This document shows, in pieces, positions 51,302-60,877 of a stretch of DNA of 64,000 nt. The notes under the pieces are model-generated. The model was not told where the DNA came from and did not search any database. It worked only from the letters and a program-made list of their open reading frames with translations. Both the position numbers and the translations under genes were made by a program. The DNA lies in the NCBI GenBank assembly GCA_034003955.1, contig JAVEXO010000008.1:1-64000 (forward strand), written 5' to 3'. Numbering within the stretch: the first letter of the stretch is position 1; each line of letters begins with the position of its first letter. This stretch comes from SZUA-370 sp034003955. Its GTDB lineage: Bacteria; Spirochaetota; Spirochaetia; Treponematales; UBA12059.

Positions 51302-52197
51302 CGGCAATAGGCGAACCGTCTTTGTCGGGATTCGCCATACTGGACAAGCCTGAGGGCATCACCTCCTTCCGCTTCCTTTCTCAACTGAGCAGGAAACTTG
51401 GAAGTACTGTAAAATCAGGACATGCGGGCACCCTCGACTCCTTTGCCACAGGCGTGCTGGTTTGTCTTTTTGGCAGATATACACGGCTTTCAGATTATTT
51501 CATGAGCGCGGTCAAGGGCTATGAAGCGGACATCCTCTTTGGTGAGGAAACAGACACCCTGGACCCAGGTGGGACTGTAGTAGCAATGGCAGCTATACCG
51601 ACGCTGGAGGCTCTTGAATCATCACTGGAAAACTTCCGTGGTGAAATCCTCCAGAGCCCTCCGGCCTATTCAGCCGTACACATAGACGGTGAACGCGCAA
51701 GTGAGCGCGCCCGCAAGGGCCAGGATGTCGAACCAGTGGCTCGTCCTGTTAGAATCGATAGCCTTGAATTACTGTCCTACGAAGAAGGTACTGCCAGGAT
51801 ACGGGTGGCTTGTTCAAAGGGCACCTATATCAGGTCTTTGGCTCGTGACATAGCACTTGCCTGCGCCAGCCGAGGCAGACTATCCAGGCTGAGGAGAACC
51901 TTTTCGGGTCCTTTCACCTTGTCAGAAGCCATGCCACAGGAAGATTTTGGACCGGCTAGCCTTAAAACTATGAGCCTTGCCGACGCCAAAGGGCTGGGTC
52001 TCGAACCGCTGACGCTTGACACAGAAGATGTCAAAGGTTTTTCAAATGGTTTGCCATTATCAAGGTTGAATGTTTCCAGGTCCTTGAGTGGAAAAGGACC
52101 ACGTGCGGTTTTCAGCAATGAAGGCACTCTTCTAGGCATACTGACCCTGTCTGGCAAGGAATGGAAGTATGCCTTTGTTCTTGGAGGGACTCTTTGA
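51298..52197 (+). CDS. truB: tRNA pseudouridine(55) synthase TruB
   Basis: A 299-aa enzyme that forms pseudouridine 55 in the T loop of tRNAs. It has LDKPEGITSF, the catalytic-Asp motif GHAGTLDSFATGVL, the SPPAYSAVHIDGERASERAR segment and SKGTYIRSLARDIA. The start is GTG at 51298 (GTGA, sharing bases with the rbfA stop). The C-terminal part is longer than minimal TruB but carries no full PUA signature that I can see. Confidence 0.94.
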   Translation: MTAIGEPSLSGFAILDKPEGITSFRFLSQLSRKLGSTVKSGHAGTLDSFATGVLVCLFGRYTRLSDYFMSAVKGYEADILFGEETDTLDPGGTVVAMAAIPTLEALESSLENFRGEILQSPPAYSAVHIDGERASERARKGQDVEPVARPVRIDSLELLSYEEGTARIRVACSKGTYIRSLARDIALACASRGRLSRLRRTFSGPFTLSEAMPQEDFGPASLKTMSLADAKGLGLEPLTLDTEDVKGFSNGLPLSRLNVSRSLSGKGPRAVFSNEGTLLGILTLSGKEWKYAFVLGGTL

Positions 52198-52997
52198 AAA
52201 TTATCGAGTGGAATGACGTCGTCCAGCGACGAGTCAATCTGTCCTCTCCTTCAGCGGCAACGATCGGTGTGTTCGATGGCCTGCATCGGGGGCATGAGGC
52301 TCTTATATCGCGAGTCGTTTCCAAGGCACCTGAATTTCTTCCAGTAGCCTTTACCTTCGGAGTAAACCCCAAGAAATTCACTAAACCCCACAGGTATGCC
52401 GGTAGTATCTTTACCCTGCAACAGAAAATATTGGCTCTGGAAGGGGCTGGCATTGAGGCATGCGTGCTCATTGACTTTTCCTCGAATTTCAGTAAACTGG
52501 CGGGGAGCGAATTCGTTTCAACCCTAGTTCGGTCCTTCGGTGTTCGTTCGTTTGTAGTAGGCAGTGACTTCAAATGCGGCCACAGACTGTCAACAGATGC
52601 AGAGGCTCTCAAGACGATCGCAGGATCGCTCGGGGCCGATGCAGAGATAGTCGAACCGCTTTGTTTTGAAGGAGAAATAGTGTCCTCTAGCAGGATACGC
52701 TCCGCCATCTCAGACGGACGAATGGATCTGGCACTCGCCATGCTGGGTCGCCCCTACACGTTGGACCTAAGAGGAGTTGAGATAGGATTAGACGGAGATG
52801 ATGCCGTGGTTTCACTCAGGAAATGGGGTGTTGCCGAGCCGGGACATGGAACGTACCAGGTTACGTTTGTTTTTGATGAACGACGATACGTTGGGCAGGC
52901 ACGGTATTGCAACAACGGTATGCTACGATGGCCCAGGGTACAGGATGAATCTTCAAAGTGTCCTGATTTTATCGCCTTTGGCCAAAAAATCGCTTGA
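52194..52997 (+). CDS. ribF: FAD synthetase RibF, flavokinase domain degenerate
   Basis: A 267-aa RibF. The N-terminal FMN-adenylyltransferase domain is intact: ATIGVFDGLHRGHEALISRV, FVVGSDFKCGHR and the VSSSRIRSAISDG motif. After RPYTLDLRG the C-terminal ~80 residues show no GRxLGFPTAN-type flavokinase motif and are about 40 residues shorter than usual, so the riboflavin kinase half seems lost or highly diverged. The start is TTG at 52194, overlapping the truB stop (TTGA), with GGAGGG upstream. rpsO follows. Confidence 0.85.
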   Translation: MKIIEWNDVVQRRVNLSSPSAATIGVFDGLHRGHEALISRVVSKAPEFLPVAFTFGVNPKKFTKPHRYAGSIFTLQQKILALEGAGIEACVLIDFSSNFSKLAGSEFVSTLVRSFGVRSFVVGSDFKCGHRLSTDAEALKTIAGSLGADAEIVEPLCFEGEIVSSSRIRSAISDGRMDLALAMLGRPYTLDLRGVEIGLDGDDAVVSLRKWGVAEPGHGTYQVTFVFDERRYVGQARYCNNGMLRWPRVQDESSKCPDFIAFGQKIA

Positions 52998-53022
52998 TAA
53001 CGAGAATAAGGAGTTTATAGAC

Positions 53023-53292
53023 ATGGCAGTTACGAAAGAGGATAAGGCCAGGGTCGTCAAGGAGTTCGGCGCCGGCGAGAAAAACACCGGATCCACCGAG
53101 GTACAGATTGCTCTCCTCACCGAGCGCATCGTTCAGCTTACAGAGCACTTCAAGATCCACAAGAAGGATACCAATTCAAGACGAGGGCTCCTGATGCTCG
53201 TTGGCCAGAGAAGGCGTCTTCTTAAGTATCTACAGCGAACCGACCTGGTTAAGTACAGGGAACTACTTGCGAGGCTCAATCTCCGCAAATAG
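53023..53292 (+). CDS. rpsO: 30S ribosomal protein S15
   Basis: An 89-aa primary 16S-rRNA-binding protein, exactly the usual length. It has GSTEVQIALLTERIVQLTEH, the HKKDTNSRRGLLMLVGQRRR segment and LLKYLQRTDLVKYRELLARL. I start at ATG 53023, after AAGGAG; the frame upstream is open but overlaps ribF. A terminator hairpin follows before pnp. Confidence 0.97.
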   Translation: MAVTKEDKARVVKEFGAGEKNTGSTEVQIALLTERIVQLTEHFKIHKKDTNSRRGLLMLVGQRRRLLKYLQRTDLVKYRELLARLNLRK

Positions 53293-53306
53293 TGTCGCGT
53301 ACCAAA

Positions 53307-53333
53307 AGCCCGAACGATTGTTCGGGCTCTTTC
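53307..53333 (+). terminator. Terminator between rpsO and pnp
   Basis: A perfect 9-bp stem AGCCCGAAC/GTTCGGGCT with loop GATT, followed by CTTTCG. The U-tract is short, so it is probably partial, allowing some rpsO transcripts to read into pnp. TATATA at 53335 may be the -10 of a pnp promoter. Confidence 0.65.
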
Positions 53334-53376
53334 GTATATAGGGCCTGAAAAATAGGCACATGGAGACATCAAATAC

Positions 53377-55476
53377 ATGGCACACATAAGCAAATATACC
53401 ATTAACGGCGAGGATCTTATCCTTGAGACCGGACGCATGGCCAAGCAGGCTAACGGATCGGTCTTCGCCCGCATGGGTGGATCAGCCGTCCTTGCCACCG
53501 CCTGTTGTTCAGACAAGGTGACCGAGGGTCTGGATTTTGTTCCTCTTACCGTAGAATACAACGAGAAATACTATTCAGCCGGTAAAATCCCCGGAGGCTT
53601 CATAAAGCGGGAATCCCGTCCCAAGGACAGGGAGATACTTGTATCCCGACTCGTAGATCGCCCCATGAGGCCGCTCTTTGACAAGGCCTTTGGCCGCGAG
53701 ATACAGGTCGTACCGACGACAATCTCTGCCGACTCGGTTAACCCGCCAGACATGCTCGGTATAATAGCCGCTAGTGCTGCAGTTACAATTAGCGATATAC
53801 CGTTTAATGGACCCATTGCCGCGGTTCGTGTCTGCTACGTCGACGGTAGCTACGTCATCAATCCTACCTATGACCAGATAGCCAAGTCTACTCTGGAGAT
53901 TGTCGTAGCCGGTTCAGGCGAAGGCATCACCATGGTAGAAGGCGGCGCTGACGAAGTAAGCGAAGAGATGATGATTGGTGCCATAGAGGCCGCCAAGAAG
54001 CCAATATCAGAGATTTGCGACGTCATAAAGGCAATGCGCGACGCCGTTGGCAAGCCAAAGTTAGCCCTTGCTCCACTCAAAGCCGAGCTTGCAAAGAAGT
54101 CTGATATCCATGCCCACGCCAAGGAGAGGATAGCTAAGGCCATCTTTACCAAGGTAAAGCATGAGCGTTACGCAGCCGTGGCCGCTGCGATAGCGGAAAC
54201 CAAGGCTGCCTTCGACGATACACTAGGAAGCGATGAGATACAACTCAAGCTCTTTAGCGCCTTGATGGAAGAGATTCAGTATGATTTACTGAGGTCAGGC
54301 ATCCTGGACAAGGGCCTTAGAGTCGATGGTCGTGGCACCGAGGATATACGTCCCATTAGCTGCGAGATAGGCGTGCTTGATCGCCCTCATGGATCGGCTT
54401 TGTTCACTCGCGGAGAGACACAGGCCTTGGCTACGACGACCCTTGGTACCACATTCGATGAGCAGATATTCGACGACATCGAGGGTGATAGGCGTGAAAA
54501 CTTCATGCTACATTACAACTTCCCGCCATTCTCCGTAGGAGAGGTTGGCAGGCTTGGTACCGGCAGGCGTGAGATTGGTCATGGCCATCTAGCCAAGCGA
54601 GCCTTGGAGCGCGTCATGCCAAGCAAGGATCGATTCCCCTATACGGTTCGTGTCGTCTCGGAAATCCTTGAATCAAACGGTTCTTCCTCCATGGCCTCTG
54701 TATGCGGCGGGACCCTGTCTATGCTTGCAGCCGGCGTACCAATCAAGGCTCCTGTTGCAGGTATTGCGATGGGGCTCATCACCGAGGGTGATAGATTCGC
54801 CGTCCTATCAGACATCCTGGGTGACGAGGATCACTTAGGTGACATGGACTTCAAGGTTGCCGGCACCGAGGCCGGTATCACCGCTTTCCAGATGGATATA
54901 AAGATAGCCAATGTTACGACAGAGATCCTGACCAAGGCTTTAGCCCAGGCCAAGCGTGGACGCCTCCATATACTGTCTGTCATGAACAAGACAATCGCCG
55001 TTCCGGCGGCTGAGATATCAGAATTTGCACCAAAGATCCTAAGCGTCAAGATTGACGTTGACAAGATTGGCGCCATCATAGGGCCGGGTGGCAAGAACAT
55101 CAAAGCCCTGTGCGAACAGTATGGCGTCAAGATAAACGTCGACGATGACGGCTCCGTTACCATATTCGGTGCCAATCAGAAGGCTTCGCTCGATGCCAAG
55201 GCTGCGGTGCTCGGCATCGCCCAGGATCCGGAAGTGGGGCTTATCTACCAGGGAACCGTCAAGAGAGTCATGGATTTTGGCGCCTTCGTAGAGATTCTGC
55301 CTGGCAAGGAAGGCCTCGTACACATTTCAAGGCTTTCCAGGACGAGGATCAATGCGGCCAGCGATGTTGTCAAGGAAGGCCAGGTCATTCCTGTCAGGCT
55401 TCTTGAGGTAGACAAACTCGGTCGTCTTAACCTGTCGTACATAGACGCCCTGGACGAAAACGGCAACAGCAAATAA
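53377..55476 (+). CDS. pnp: Polyribonucleotide nucleotidyltransferase (PNPase)
   Basis: A 699-aa 3'-5' phosphorolytic RNase. Two RNase PH repeats are seen (GGSAVLATACCS..., then RVDGRGTEDIRPISCEIG and LEIL-type core with FMLHYNFPPFSVGEVGR). The KH domain has IGAIIGPGGKNIKALCEQYG, and the S1 domain YQGTVKRVMDFGAFVEILPG. GGAG lies about 13 bases before the ATG. It follows rpsO, the conserved bacterial order. A strong terminator follows. Confidence 0.97.
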   Translation: MAHISKYTINGEDLILETGRMAKQANGSVFARMGGSAVLATACCSDKVTEGLDFVPLTVEYNEKYYSAGKIPGGFIKRESRPKDREILVSRLVDRPMRPLFDKAFGREIQVVPTTISADSVNPPDMLGIIAASAAVTISDIPFNGPIAAVRVCYVDGSYVINPTYDQIAKSTLEIVVAGSGEGITMVEGGADEVSEEMMIGAIEAAKKPISEICDVIKAMRDAVGKPKLALAPLKAELAKKSDIHAHAKERIAKAIFTKVKHERYAAVAAAIAETKAAFDDTLGSDEIQLKLFSALMEEIQYDLLRSGILDKGLRVDGRGTEDIRPISCEIGVLDRPHGSALFTRGETQALATTTLGTTFDEQIFDDIEGDRRENFMLHYNFPPFSVGEVGRLGTGRREIGHGHLAKRALERVMPSKDRFPYTVRVVSEILESNGSSSMASVCGGTLSMLAAGVPIKAPVAGIAMGLITEGDRFAVLSDILGDEDHLGDMDFKVAGTEAGITAFQMDIKIANVTTEILTKALAQAKRGRLHILSVMNKTIAVPAAEISEFAPKILSVKIDVDKIGAIIGPGGKNIKALCEQYGVKINVDDDGSVTIFGANQKASLDAKAAVLGIAQDPEVGLIYQGTVKRVMDFGAFVEILPGKEGLVHISRLSRTRINAASDVVKEGQVIPVRLLEVDKLGRLNLSYIDALDENGNSK

Positions 55477-55501
55477 TCCAGGCCAATTGATTAAACGAGG
55501 A

Positions 55502-55534
55502 GAAGGCCGGCCGTTAAGGACGGCCTTCTTTTTT
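55502..55534 (+). terminator. Terminator after pnp
   Basis: The stem GAAGGCCG/CGGCCTTC is followed by six T residues. It ends the nusA-pnp operon before the M16 peptidase gene. Confidence 0.85.
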
Positions 55535-55557
55535 CAACGCCGCCGTAAGGATGATCG

Positions 55558-56895
55558 ATGCCAGCTCTAGATGACAATATACATTCATACACCATAGCTC
55601 CAGGTATAGAACTCAAAGTAGATACCATGCCCCAGGCTTCGGGCCTGGCTATCGGTCTATGGTTCTCCGTTGGCTCCGCCTATGAAAGAGATGGAGAGCG
55701 TGGGCTTTCCCATTTCGTAGAGCACATGGTTTTCAAGGGTGCAGGAGAGCGAAGCGCCGAGGAGCTATCAAGGGCCATAGACAGGGTCGGCGGCTACCTT
55801 AACGCATTTACAGAGCGAGAGACGGTTTGTCTCCATTGCCTCATACCCGTAAGGCACGCACAGCTTGCCTTGGGGATACTCCTGGATATGGCCTATAGGC
55901 CCCGCTTCGATATAAAGGAATTCGAACGGGAGAAAGATGTCATCATCAATGAGATTCTGGCGGCCGAGGATGATCTAGAAGAGGCTGCCCAGGACGAGTT
56001 CTTTGCTTCTGCATACTCGGGTCATCCCGCCTCGCGGAGGATTGCCGCCAGTGTCTCAGACATACGAGGCGCATCCTTTGAGACACTACGAGCCTTTCAC
56101 GATGAGCGCTTCGTGCGGGGCTCGCTTACCGTGTCGGTAGCAGGTGCCGTGATTCCTGACGATATAGCCCGCATGGTAGAATCAGCCTTGCCATCATCAC
56201 GAGGTACTGCTGCCATGGCGCCGTATGATCCAGGCCCTGTACACTTTAAAAGAACCCGCCGTATGGTCAAGGCTCAGGGTAGCCAGGTGTTCTTGTTCTC
56301 AGGCTTGCCAATAGATTTATCTGTATCAGAGGATGATTTCTGGAGATACTCGGCCGCCAGCTCTGCCTATGGTGAGAGCATGAGCTCCAGGCTATTCATG
56401 CATATACGTGAGGAAAAGGGGCTGTGCTATTCAGTCTCATCCGCCTTTAGCCTTTCTAAGCTAGCGGGTCTTTGGGGAGTCGCTTCATCGACGAGGCCTG
56501 CGCAACTGCCCAGGCTCATAGAGGCCTATGCAGAAGAATCACGTCTCTTGTTTGAACGCGGCTTGACTGAGGTAGAGCTACAGGAGTCGGTTTCAAGAAT
56601 AAAGGGTATACTGGAACTAGCCAAGGACGATACTGAATATCGTATGAAGAAGATGGCCAGGCAATACATGTTTGACCAGAGTGTAGAATCATTTGGCCAG
56701 ACTATGGAGCGCCTTGAATCAGGCAATGCGCTAGAGTTCTCTGCTATCGATACGCTTATAAAGACGTCGCTTGATCCAGATAAGGAGAGTATCCTTCTAT
56801 ACGGTAAACTTGGAGCCCGCTCCCTGAGAGCAGGGGAGGCAGTCTTCGGTGCCATTGAGACGGAGGCCGAAGATTATAGTTTGGAAGGGGAGTAA
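55558..56895 (+). CDS. M16 family zinc peptidase
   Basis: A 445-aa peptidase of the mitochondrial processing-peptidase type. The inverted zinc motif HFVEHMVFKG (HxxEH) is near residue 46, and the distal metal Glu lies in VIINEILAAEDDLEE. The C-terminal R/Y region reads SSRLFMHIREEKGLCYSVSS. No signal peptide, so it is probably cytosolic, acting on peptides. AAGGATG precedes the ATG. dut follows after 3 bases; M16 next to pnp is also common elsewhere. Confidence 0.92.
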   Translation: MPALDDNIHSYTIAPGIELKVDTMPQASGLAIGLWFSVGSAYERDGERGLSHFVEHMVFKGAGERSAEELSRAIDRVGGYLNAFTERETVCLHCLIPVRHAQLALGILLDMAYRPRFDIKEFEREKDVIINEILAAEDDLEEAAQDEFFASAYSGHPASRRIAASVSDIRGASFETLRAFHDERFVRGSLTVSVAGAVIPDDIARMVESALPSSRGTAAMAPYDPGPVHFKRTRRMVKAQGSQVFLFSGLPIDLSVSEDDFWRYSAASSAYGESMSSRLFMHIREEKGLCYSVSSAFSLSKLAGLWGVASSTRPAQLPRLIEAYAEESRLLFERGLTEVELQESVSRIKGILELAKDDTEYRMKKMARQYMFDQSVESFGQTMERLESGNALEFSAIDTLIKTSLDPDKESILLYGKLGARSLRAGEAVFGAIETEAEDYSLEGE

Positions 56896-56898
56896 GGC

Positions 56899-57339
56899 AT
56901 GGATGAGCCTTTCGTTGGCATTGAGCTAGATGATGGAGCGACGGCGCCTGAGTATCAGAGCGACGGCGCAGCCGGGGCAGACGTACGGGCACGGCTATCT
57001 TCTCCTGTTACCATAGAACCCGGCCTTCGTGCCATGCTTCCTACTGGTTTGCGCATACGTCTGCCGTCTGGCTATGAAGCACAACTGCGTTCGCGCTCCG
57101 GTCTTGCGGCTAAGCATGGAGTGGCTTGCCTGAATTCCCCTGGTACCATTGATTCTGACTATCGCGGAGAGATACAGGTGATACTCCATAACCATGGCGA
57201 TGCTGCCTACACCGTTACTGACGGAGACAGGATAGCTCAGCTCGTCATAGCACCCGTGTGCAGGGCTCGCTTTCAGCCGGAATCGCTGTCGATTGACAGC
57301 GCCCGAGGCTCCGGTGGCTTTGGCTCGACGGGAAGGTAG
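56899..57339 (+). CDS. dut: dUTP diphosphatase
   Basis: A 146-aa trimeric dUTPase that hydrolyses dUTP to dUMP. The five motifs are seen: AAGADVRARL, RSRSGLAAKHG, LNSPGTIDSDYRGEIQVIL, DRIAQLVIAP and the C-terminal GSGGFGSTGR that closes over the substrate. Normal length. GGGGAG lies upstream. lptF follows after 3 bases. Confidence 0.96.
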   Translation: MDEPFVGIELDDGATAPEYQSDGAAGADVRARLSSPVTIEPGLRAMLPTGLRIRLPSGYEAQLRSRSGLAAKHGVACLNSPGTIDSDYRGEIQVILHNHGDAAYTVTDGDRIAQLVIAPVCRARFQPESLSIDSARGSGGFGSTGR

Positions 57340-57342
57340 GCC

Positions 57343-58617
57343 ATGAACAGACGCGTCCACACTACCATGTGGTCGTACATAAGCAAGGAATTCCTCCTGT
57401 CGTTCATAGTCTCCTTTCTGTTCTTTTTTATAATATTCTTTATAAACCAGTTGCTCCTCATGGCAGAGGAAATACTCGCCAAGAAGGCTCCTGTCATGGA
57501 TGTCGTTCGCCTGGTTGTCTATGCGACACCGGCGATAATAGCCATGTCCTTTCCCTTTGGTTCACTCGTTGGGGCTCTCATGGCGTCAGGACGGCTAGCA
57601 AGTGACAATGAGCTGCTTGTGATGAGGGCCTCAGGCGTATCCAGGCCAACAATCATGGTGCCCTTCTTGGTGCTTGGCTTGGCCTTTTCCCTTGTATCAT
57701 TTGTCATGAACGACTATTTTCTCCCCTTGGGCACGATTAACTATAGTAAATTATACAGGAAGCTAATAACAACATCGCCTGCCTTGGAATTAAAACCATA
57801 TTCTGTAAAGCGTTACAGGGACACGACAATAGTCATGGGAGCGATGGAAGAAGGCATTATGCTCGACCTTGTCATTCTTGATACCACCGGAGAAGGAAAG
57901 TCTCGTATCATCAATGCGGGCAAGGCCTCTCTTTTGGACCGGGGCGAGGCAACAGGCGTTATATCACTCATACTAAAGGATGTCTTCGTCCAGGAAAGTG
58001 ACCCAGGTAAGCCTGAGCGTTTTGAATACTCTAGTGCCGATAGGATGGAATATAACATCCTCCTAACCAGCTTCGCCGATTTTAGTTCTGGAATAAGCCC
58101 CAGGGAGATGAGTAGCGTCGACGTAGCGTCTGCCATAAAGAAGAAACAGGCCGGGCTGAACGCTCGTATCAAGGCCAGGGCAGCTGAATTAGGCGATAAA
58201 CGCGCGGCCATGCTCTCTGCTTACCTATCGGCGTCTACGGGTTTGCTGAGCCTCGACAGTGGAATGTCTCGATTGAACCCCCTCAAGGAGGCTCATGACA
58301 GTCTGGCTAACAAGGTCATAAAGGACCGCTCCCTCGATATATACCGCCTGGAATATTATAAGAAATTTTCCATTCCTGCCGGAGCCCTCTGCTTCGTATT
58401 TTTAGCGTTTCCCCTTGGCTCCAGGGCAAGGAAGAGTGGGCGTGCCGTAGGATTTGGCCTGGGCCTCCTCGTTGCCGTCGTCTATTGGGGTCTGTTGATA
58501 GGTGGCCAGACTCTAGGTCTGAGAACCGGCTTTGATCCTTTCTTGGCCATGTGGGCACCCAACATACTCATACTATTGCTTGCCTTGCCATTCCTTCTGC
58601 CGGGCCGCTCGTCATGA
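57343..58617 (+). CDS. LptF/LptG family permease (first of pair)
   Basis: A 424-aa YjgP/YjgQ permease. It has about six membrane segments, three near the start (FLLSFIVSFLFFFIIFFINQ, VVYATPAIIAMSFPFGSLVG and VLGLAFSLVSFVM) and three near the end, with a periplasmic beta-jellyroll region between. In diderms LptF and LptG extract glycolipids from the inner membrane with LptB ATPase. ATG overlap (ATGA) joins it to its partner gene. Assignment to LptF versus LptG is uncertain. Confidence 0.85.
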   Translation: MNRRVHTTMWSYISKEFLLSFIVSFLFFFIIFFINQLLLMAEEILAKKAPVMDVVRLVVYATPAIIAMSFPFGSLVGALMASGRLASDNELLVMRASGVSRPTIMVPFLVLGLAFSLVSFVMNDYFLPLGTINYSKLYRKLITTSPALELKPYSVKRYRDTTIVMGAMEEGIMLDLVILDTTGEGKSRIINAGKASLLDRGEATGVISLILKDVFVQESDPGKPERFEYSSADRMEYNILLTSFADFSSGISPREMSSVDVASAIKKKQAGLNARIKARAAELGDKRAAMLSAYLSASTGLLSLDSGMSRLNPLKEAHDSLANKVIKDRSLDIYRLEYYKKFSIPAGALCFVFLAFPLGSRARKSGRAVGFGLGLLVAVVYWGLLIGGQTLGLRTGFDPFLAMWAPNILILLLALPFLLPGRSS

Positions 58618-59705
58618 GAATGATTAAACGATCGGCGACTCTCGATGTACACGTCAGCTTGTCATTCATACCGGTATTTGCCGTCTCACTGATGTTTTTC
58701 ATGTTGCTTCTCGAGATGGCTGAGCTATTCGTCAACATAGTCCAGTATGTTCAAAACGATGTGCCTATAACGATGATTGTGCGTTCTATGATCCTCTATC
58801 TGCCGCGATGCATCAGCTGGTCGCTTCCCATAGCTACCCTCTTCTCTGTGTCATATACCCTGGGAACCATGTATGCCAATAACGAACTCATAGTCGTCTT
58901 TGGCTCGGGTATCTCCCTCGCCTCGTTCGTGGCACCCCTCTTTGTTCTGGCCTTGGCCTTGTCTGCCGGGTTTTTCGCCTTCGACGACAATGTCGTCATA
59001 CCATCTCTGGCTGCAAAAGAAGCATTGTCAAAGACAATGCTCAAGACCGGTGAGATTAGGGGAGCCGCCGATGTTACAATACTAGGGGAGGGCCGTCGTA
59101 TCATCTGGAACATCAAGTATTACGATAGACAGAATACCATGATGACCGGTATAACCCTCGTAGAGCGAGACGCCGATGGTTCCTTCCTTTCAAGACTAAA
59201 CGCACAATCAGCCGTTTGGACAGGAGATGTATGGCGTTTTTCCGGTGTTAGAAGGTTTTTTTGGAAGGATGGCTTCCTTGTTGACGCGAGTTACGGAACC
59301 TGGGAGAACGCCTCCTTCTCGGAGTCGCCTGAATCATTCAGGGGCGGTGGTAAGGCTATAGATGAGATGCGTATTGGTGACGCCGCGGCTCAGGTTCGGT
59401 TTTTAAAACGTGCCGGGCTTCCAAATGCCTCCGAGAGTGCCGAGCTTTACCGCCGCTTCGCTTTTGCACTGACACCTCTGATCGTTACCCTCTTGTCTGC
59501 GGCTCTTGTAGGGAGGTACAAGAAGAACGTTCTTTTAATGAGCCTTCTACTTAGCCTGGTAGCGGCAACCATGTACTATGTTGTGCAGATGGTCGCAATG
59601 CTCCTGGCTAAGAGCGAGGCAATTTCTCCTGTTTCTGGAGCATTTGCGCCCATAATCATCTTCTCTCTGCTCATAATGGTTCTTTTCAAATTCCGACCAA
59701 GCTAA
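58614..59705 (+). CDS. LptF/LptG family permease (second of pair)
   Basis: A 363-aa YjgP/YjgQ permease, partner of the preceding gene. N-terminal membrane segments include VFAVSLMFFMLLLEMAELFV, and MYANNELIVVFGSGISLASF is the conserved MRxxGxS-type region. The C-terminal membrane part reads LIVTLLSAALVGRYKKNVLL. I start at ATG 58614, overlapping the previous stop; the frame upstream is open but lies inside the partner gene. The transported lipid is unknown. Confidence 0.85.
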   Translation: MRMIKRSATLDVHVSLSFIPVFAVSLMFFMLLLEMAELFVNIVQYVQNDVPITMIVRSMILYLPRCISWSLPIATLFSVSYTLGTMYANNELIVVFGSGISLASFVAPLFVLALALSAGFFAFDDNVVIPSLAAKEALSKTMLKTGEIRGAADVTILGEGRRIIWNIKYYDRQNTMMTGITLVERDADGSFLSRLNAQSAVWTGDVWRFSGVRRFFWKDGFLVDASYGTWENASFSESPESFRGGGKAIDEMRIGDAAAQVRFLKRAGLPNASESAELYRRFAFALTPLIVTLLSAALVGRYKKNVLLMSLLLSLVAATMYYVVQMVAMLLAKSEAISPVSGAFAPIIIFSLLIMVLFKFRPS

Positions 59706-59739
59706 ACATGGGTCTATCTATCATCGGAGGATTATAATC

Positions 59740-60873
59740 ATGGCCTCACGTTCCATATTTACGGGATTGTCCAAGGACATAAAGAGCCTTGCTAGAACCG
59801 GCTATATAGACCTGCCCCATGGGCGGGTGCAGACCCCGGTGTTCATGCCCGTGGGCACCAATGCCACGGTCAAGGCGGTTTCAAAGGATACGCTTTCAGA
59901 TATTGGCTTTGAGATAACACTGGCTAACACCTATCACCTGTACTTGAGGCCAGGACATGAGCTGATACGAGAGGCGGGTGGCCTCCATGGCTTTACAGGC
60001 TGGAGAGGCAATTTTTTAACCGATTCGGGTGGCTTTCAGGTATTTTCTCTGTCCAAGCTAAGGAAGATAAGCGATGAGGGCGTCAAGTTTCAGTCACATA
60101 TAGATGGATCAACTCATTTTTTGTCACCGGAACTTGTAGTAGACATACAGACGGCTTTTAGTAGCGACGTCTTCATGCAGCTCGATGTATGCACCCCCTG
60201 GGGAGCAGAAGAGAAAGACGCACTCAAGGCCCTCAAGCAGACGAGTGCCTGGGCTGCCCGATCTATCAAGAGATGGGAAGAAACCAGAGGAAATTTTCAA
60301 GGCAAGCTGTTTGGCATAATCCAGGGCAATTTCTATAAGAATTTGCGTACCAGGAGTGCAGAGGAAATACTGGCACTCGATACGCCGGGCGTGGCTATAG
60401 GTGGGCTGTCTGTTGGCGAGCCATTCGATGTCTATGCAGAGCTGCTAGCCTATACGGCAGCCTTGCTGCCAGAAGACAAGCCCCGCTACGTCATGGGCAT
60501 AGGCACTCCTGAATACATTCTGGAAGCAGTACAGAATGGTATAGACATGTTTGACTGCGTGTATCCTACAAGGACGGCCAGGAATGGTCTCATGTTTACA
60601 TCACACGGCCCCATATCAATTAAGCAGGCCCGCTACACCAAGGATTTTGGCCCAGCCGATCCAGAGTGTACTTGCAAGGTGTGTCGGGATTATTCAAGGG
60701 CTTACCTGCGACATCTTTACAAGAATAATGAAATATTATTCTCCATGCTGGCTAGCCATCATAATCTTGCCTTCCTCTATGAATTGGTACGGCGTATCCG
60801 ATACTCTATAGAGGGCGGAACATTTATAGAATTCAAGAAGGAGTTCCTCTTGAAATACGCTATGAAGGTGTAA
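59740..60873 (+). CDS. tgt: Queuine tRNA-ribosyltransferase
   Basis: A 377-aa enzyme that swaps guanine 34 for preQ1 (or queuine) in tRNAs with GUN anticodons. It has TPVFMPVGTNATVKAVSKD, the catalytic-Asp region LTDSGGFQVFSLSKL, MGIGTPEYILEAV, the second Asp in FDCVYPTRTARNGLMFT, and the zinc site CTCKVC with a later His. GGAGGA lies 9 bases before the ATG. The HEAT-repeat gene follows after 4 bases. Confidence 0.96.
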   Translation: MASRSIFTGLSKDIKSLARTGYIDLPHGRVQTPVFMPVGTNATVKAVSKDTLSDIGFEITLANTYHLYLRPGHELIREAGGLHGFTGWRGNFLTDSGGFQVFSLSKLRKISDEGVKFQSHIDGSTHFLSPELVVDIQTAFSSDVFMQLDVCTPWGAEEKDALKALKQTSAWAARSIKRWEETRGNFQGKLFGIIQGNFYKNLRTRSAEEILALDTPGVAIGGLSVGEPFDVYAELLAYTAALLPEDKPRYVMGIGTPEYILEAVQNGIDMFDCVYPTRTARNGLMFTSHGPISIKQARYTKDFGPADPECTCKVCRDYSRAYLRHLYKNNEILFSMLASHHNLAFLYELVRRIRYSIEGGTFIEFKKEFLLKYAMKV

Positions 60874-60877
60874 GAGT

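Noticed and set aside
53023..53292. Ribosomal protein S15 leader pseudoknot (autoregulation) before rpsO
   Set aside because: Only a 25-base gap separates ribF from rpsO and I could not find a convincing S15-binding fold by eye.
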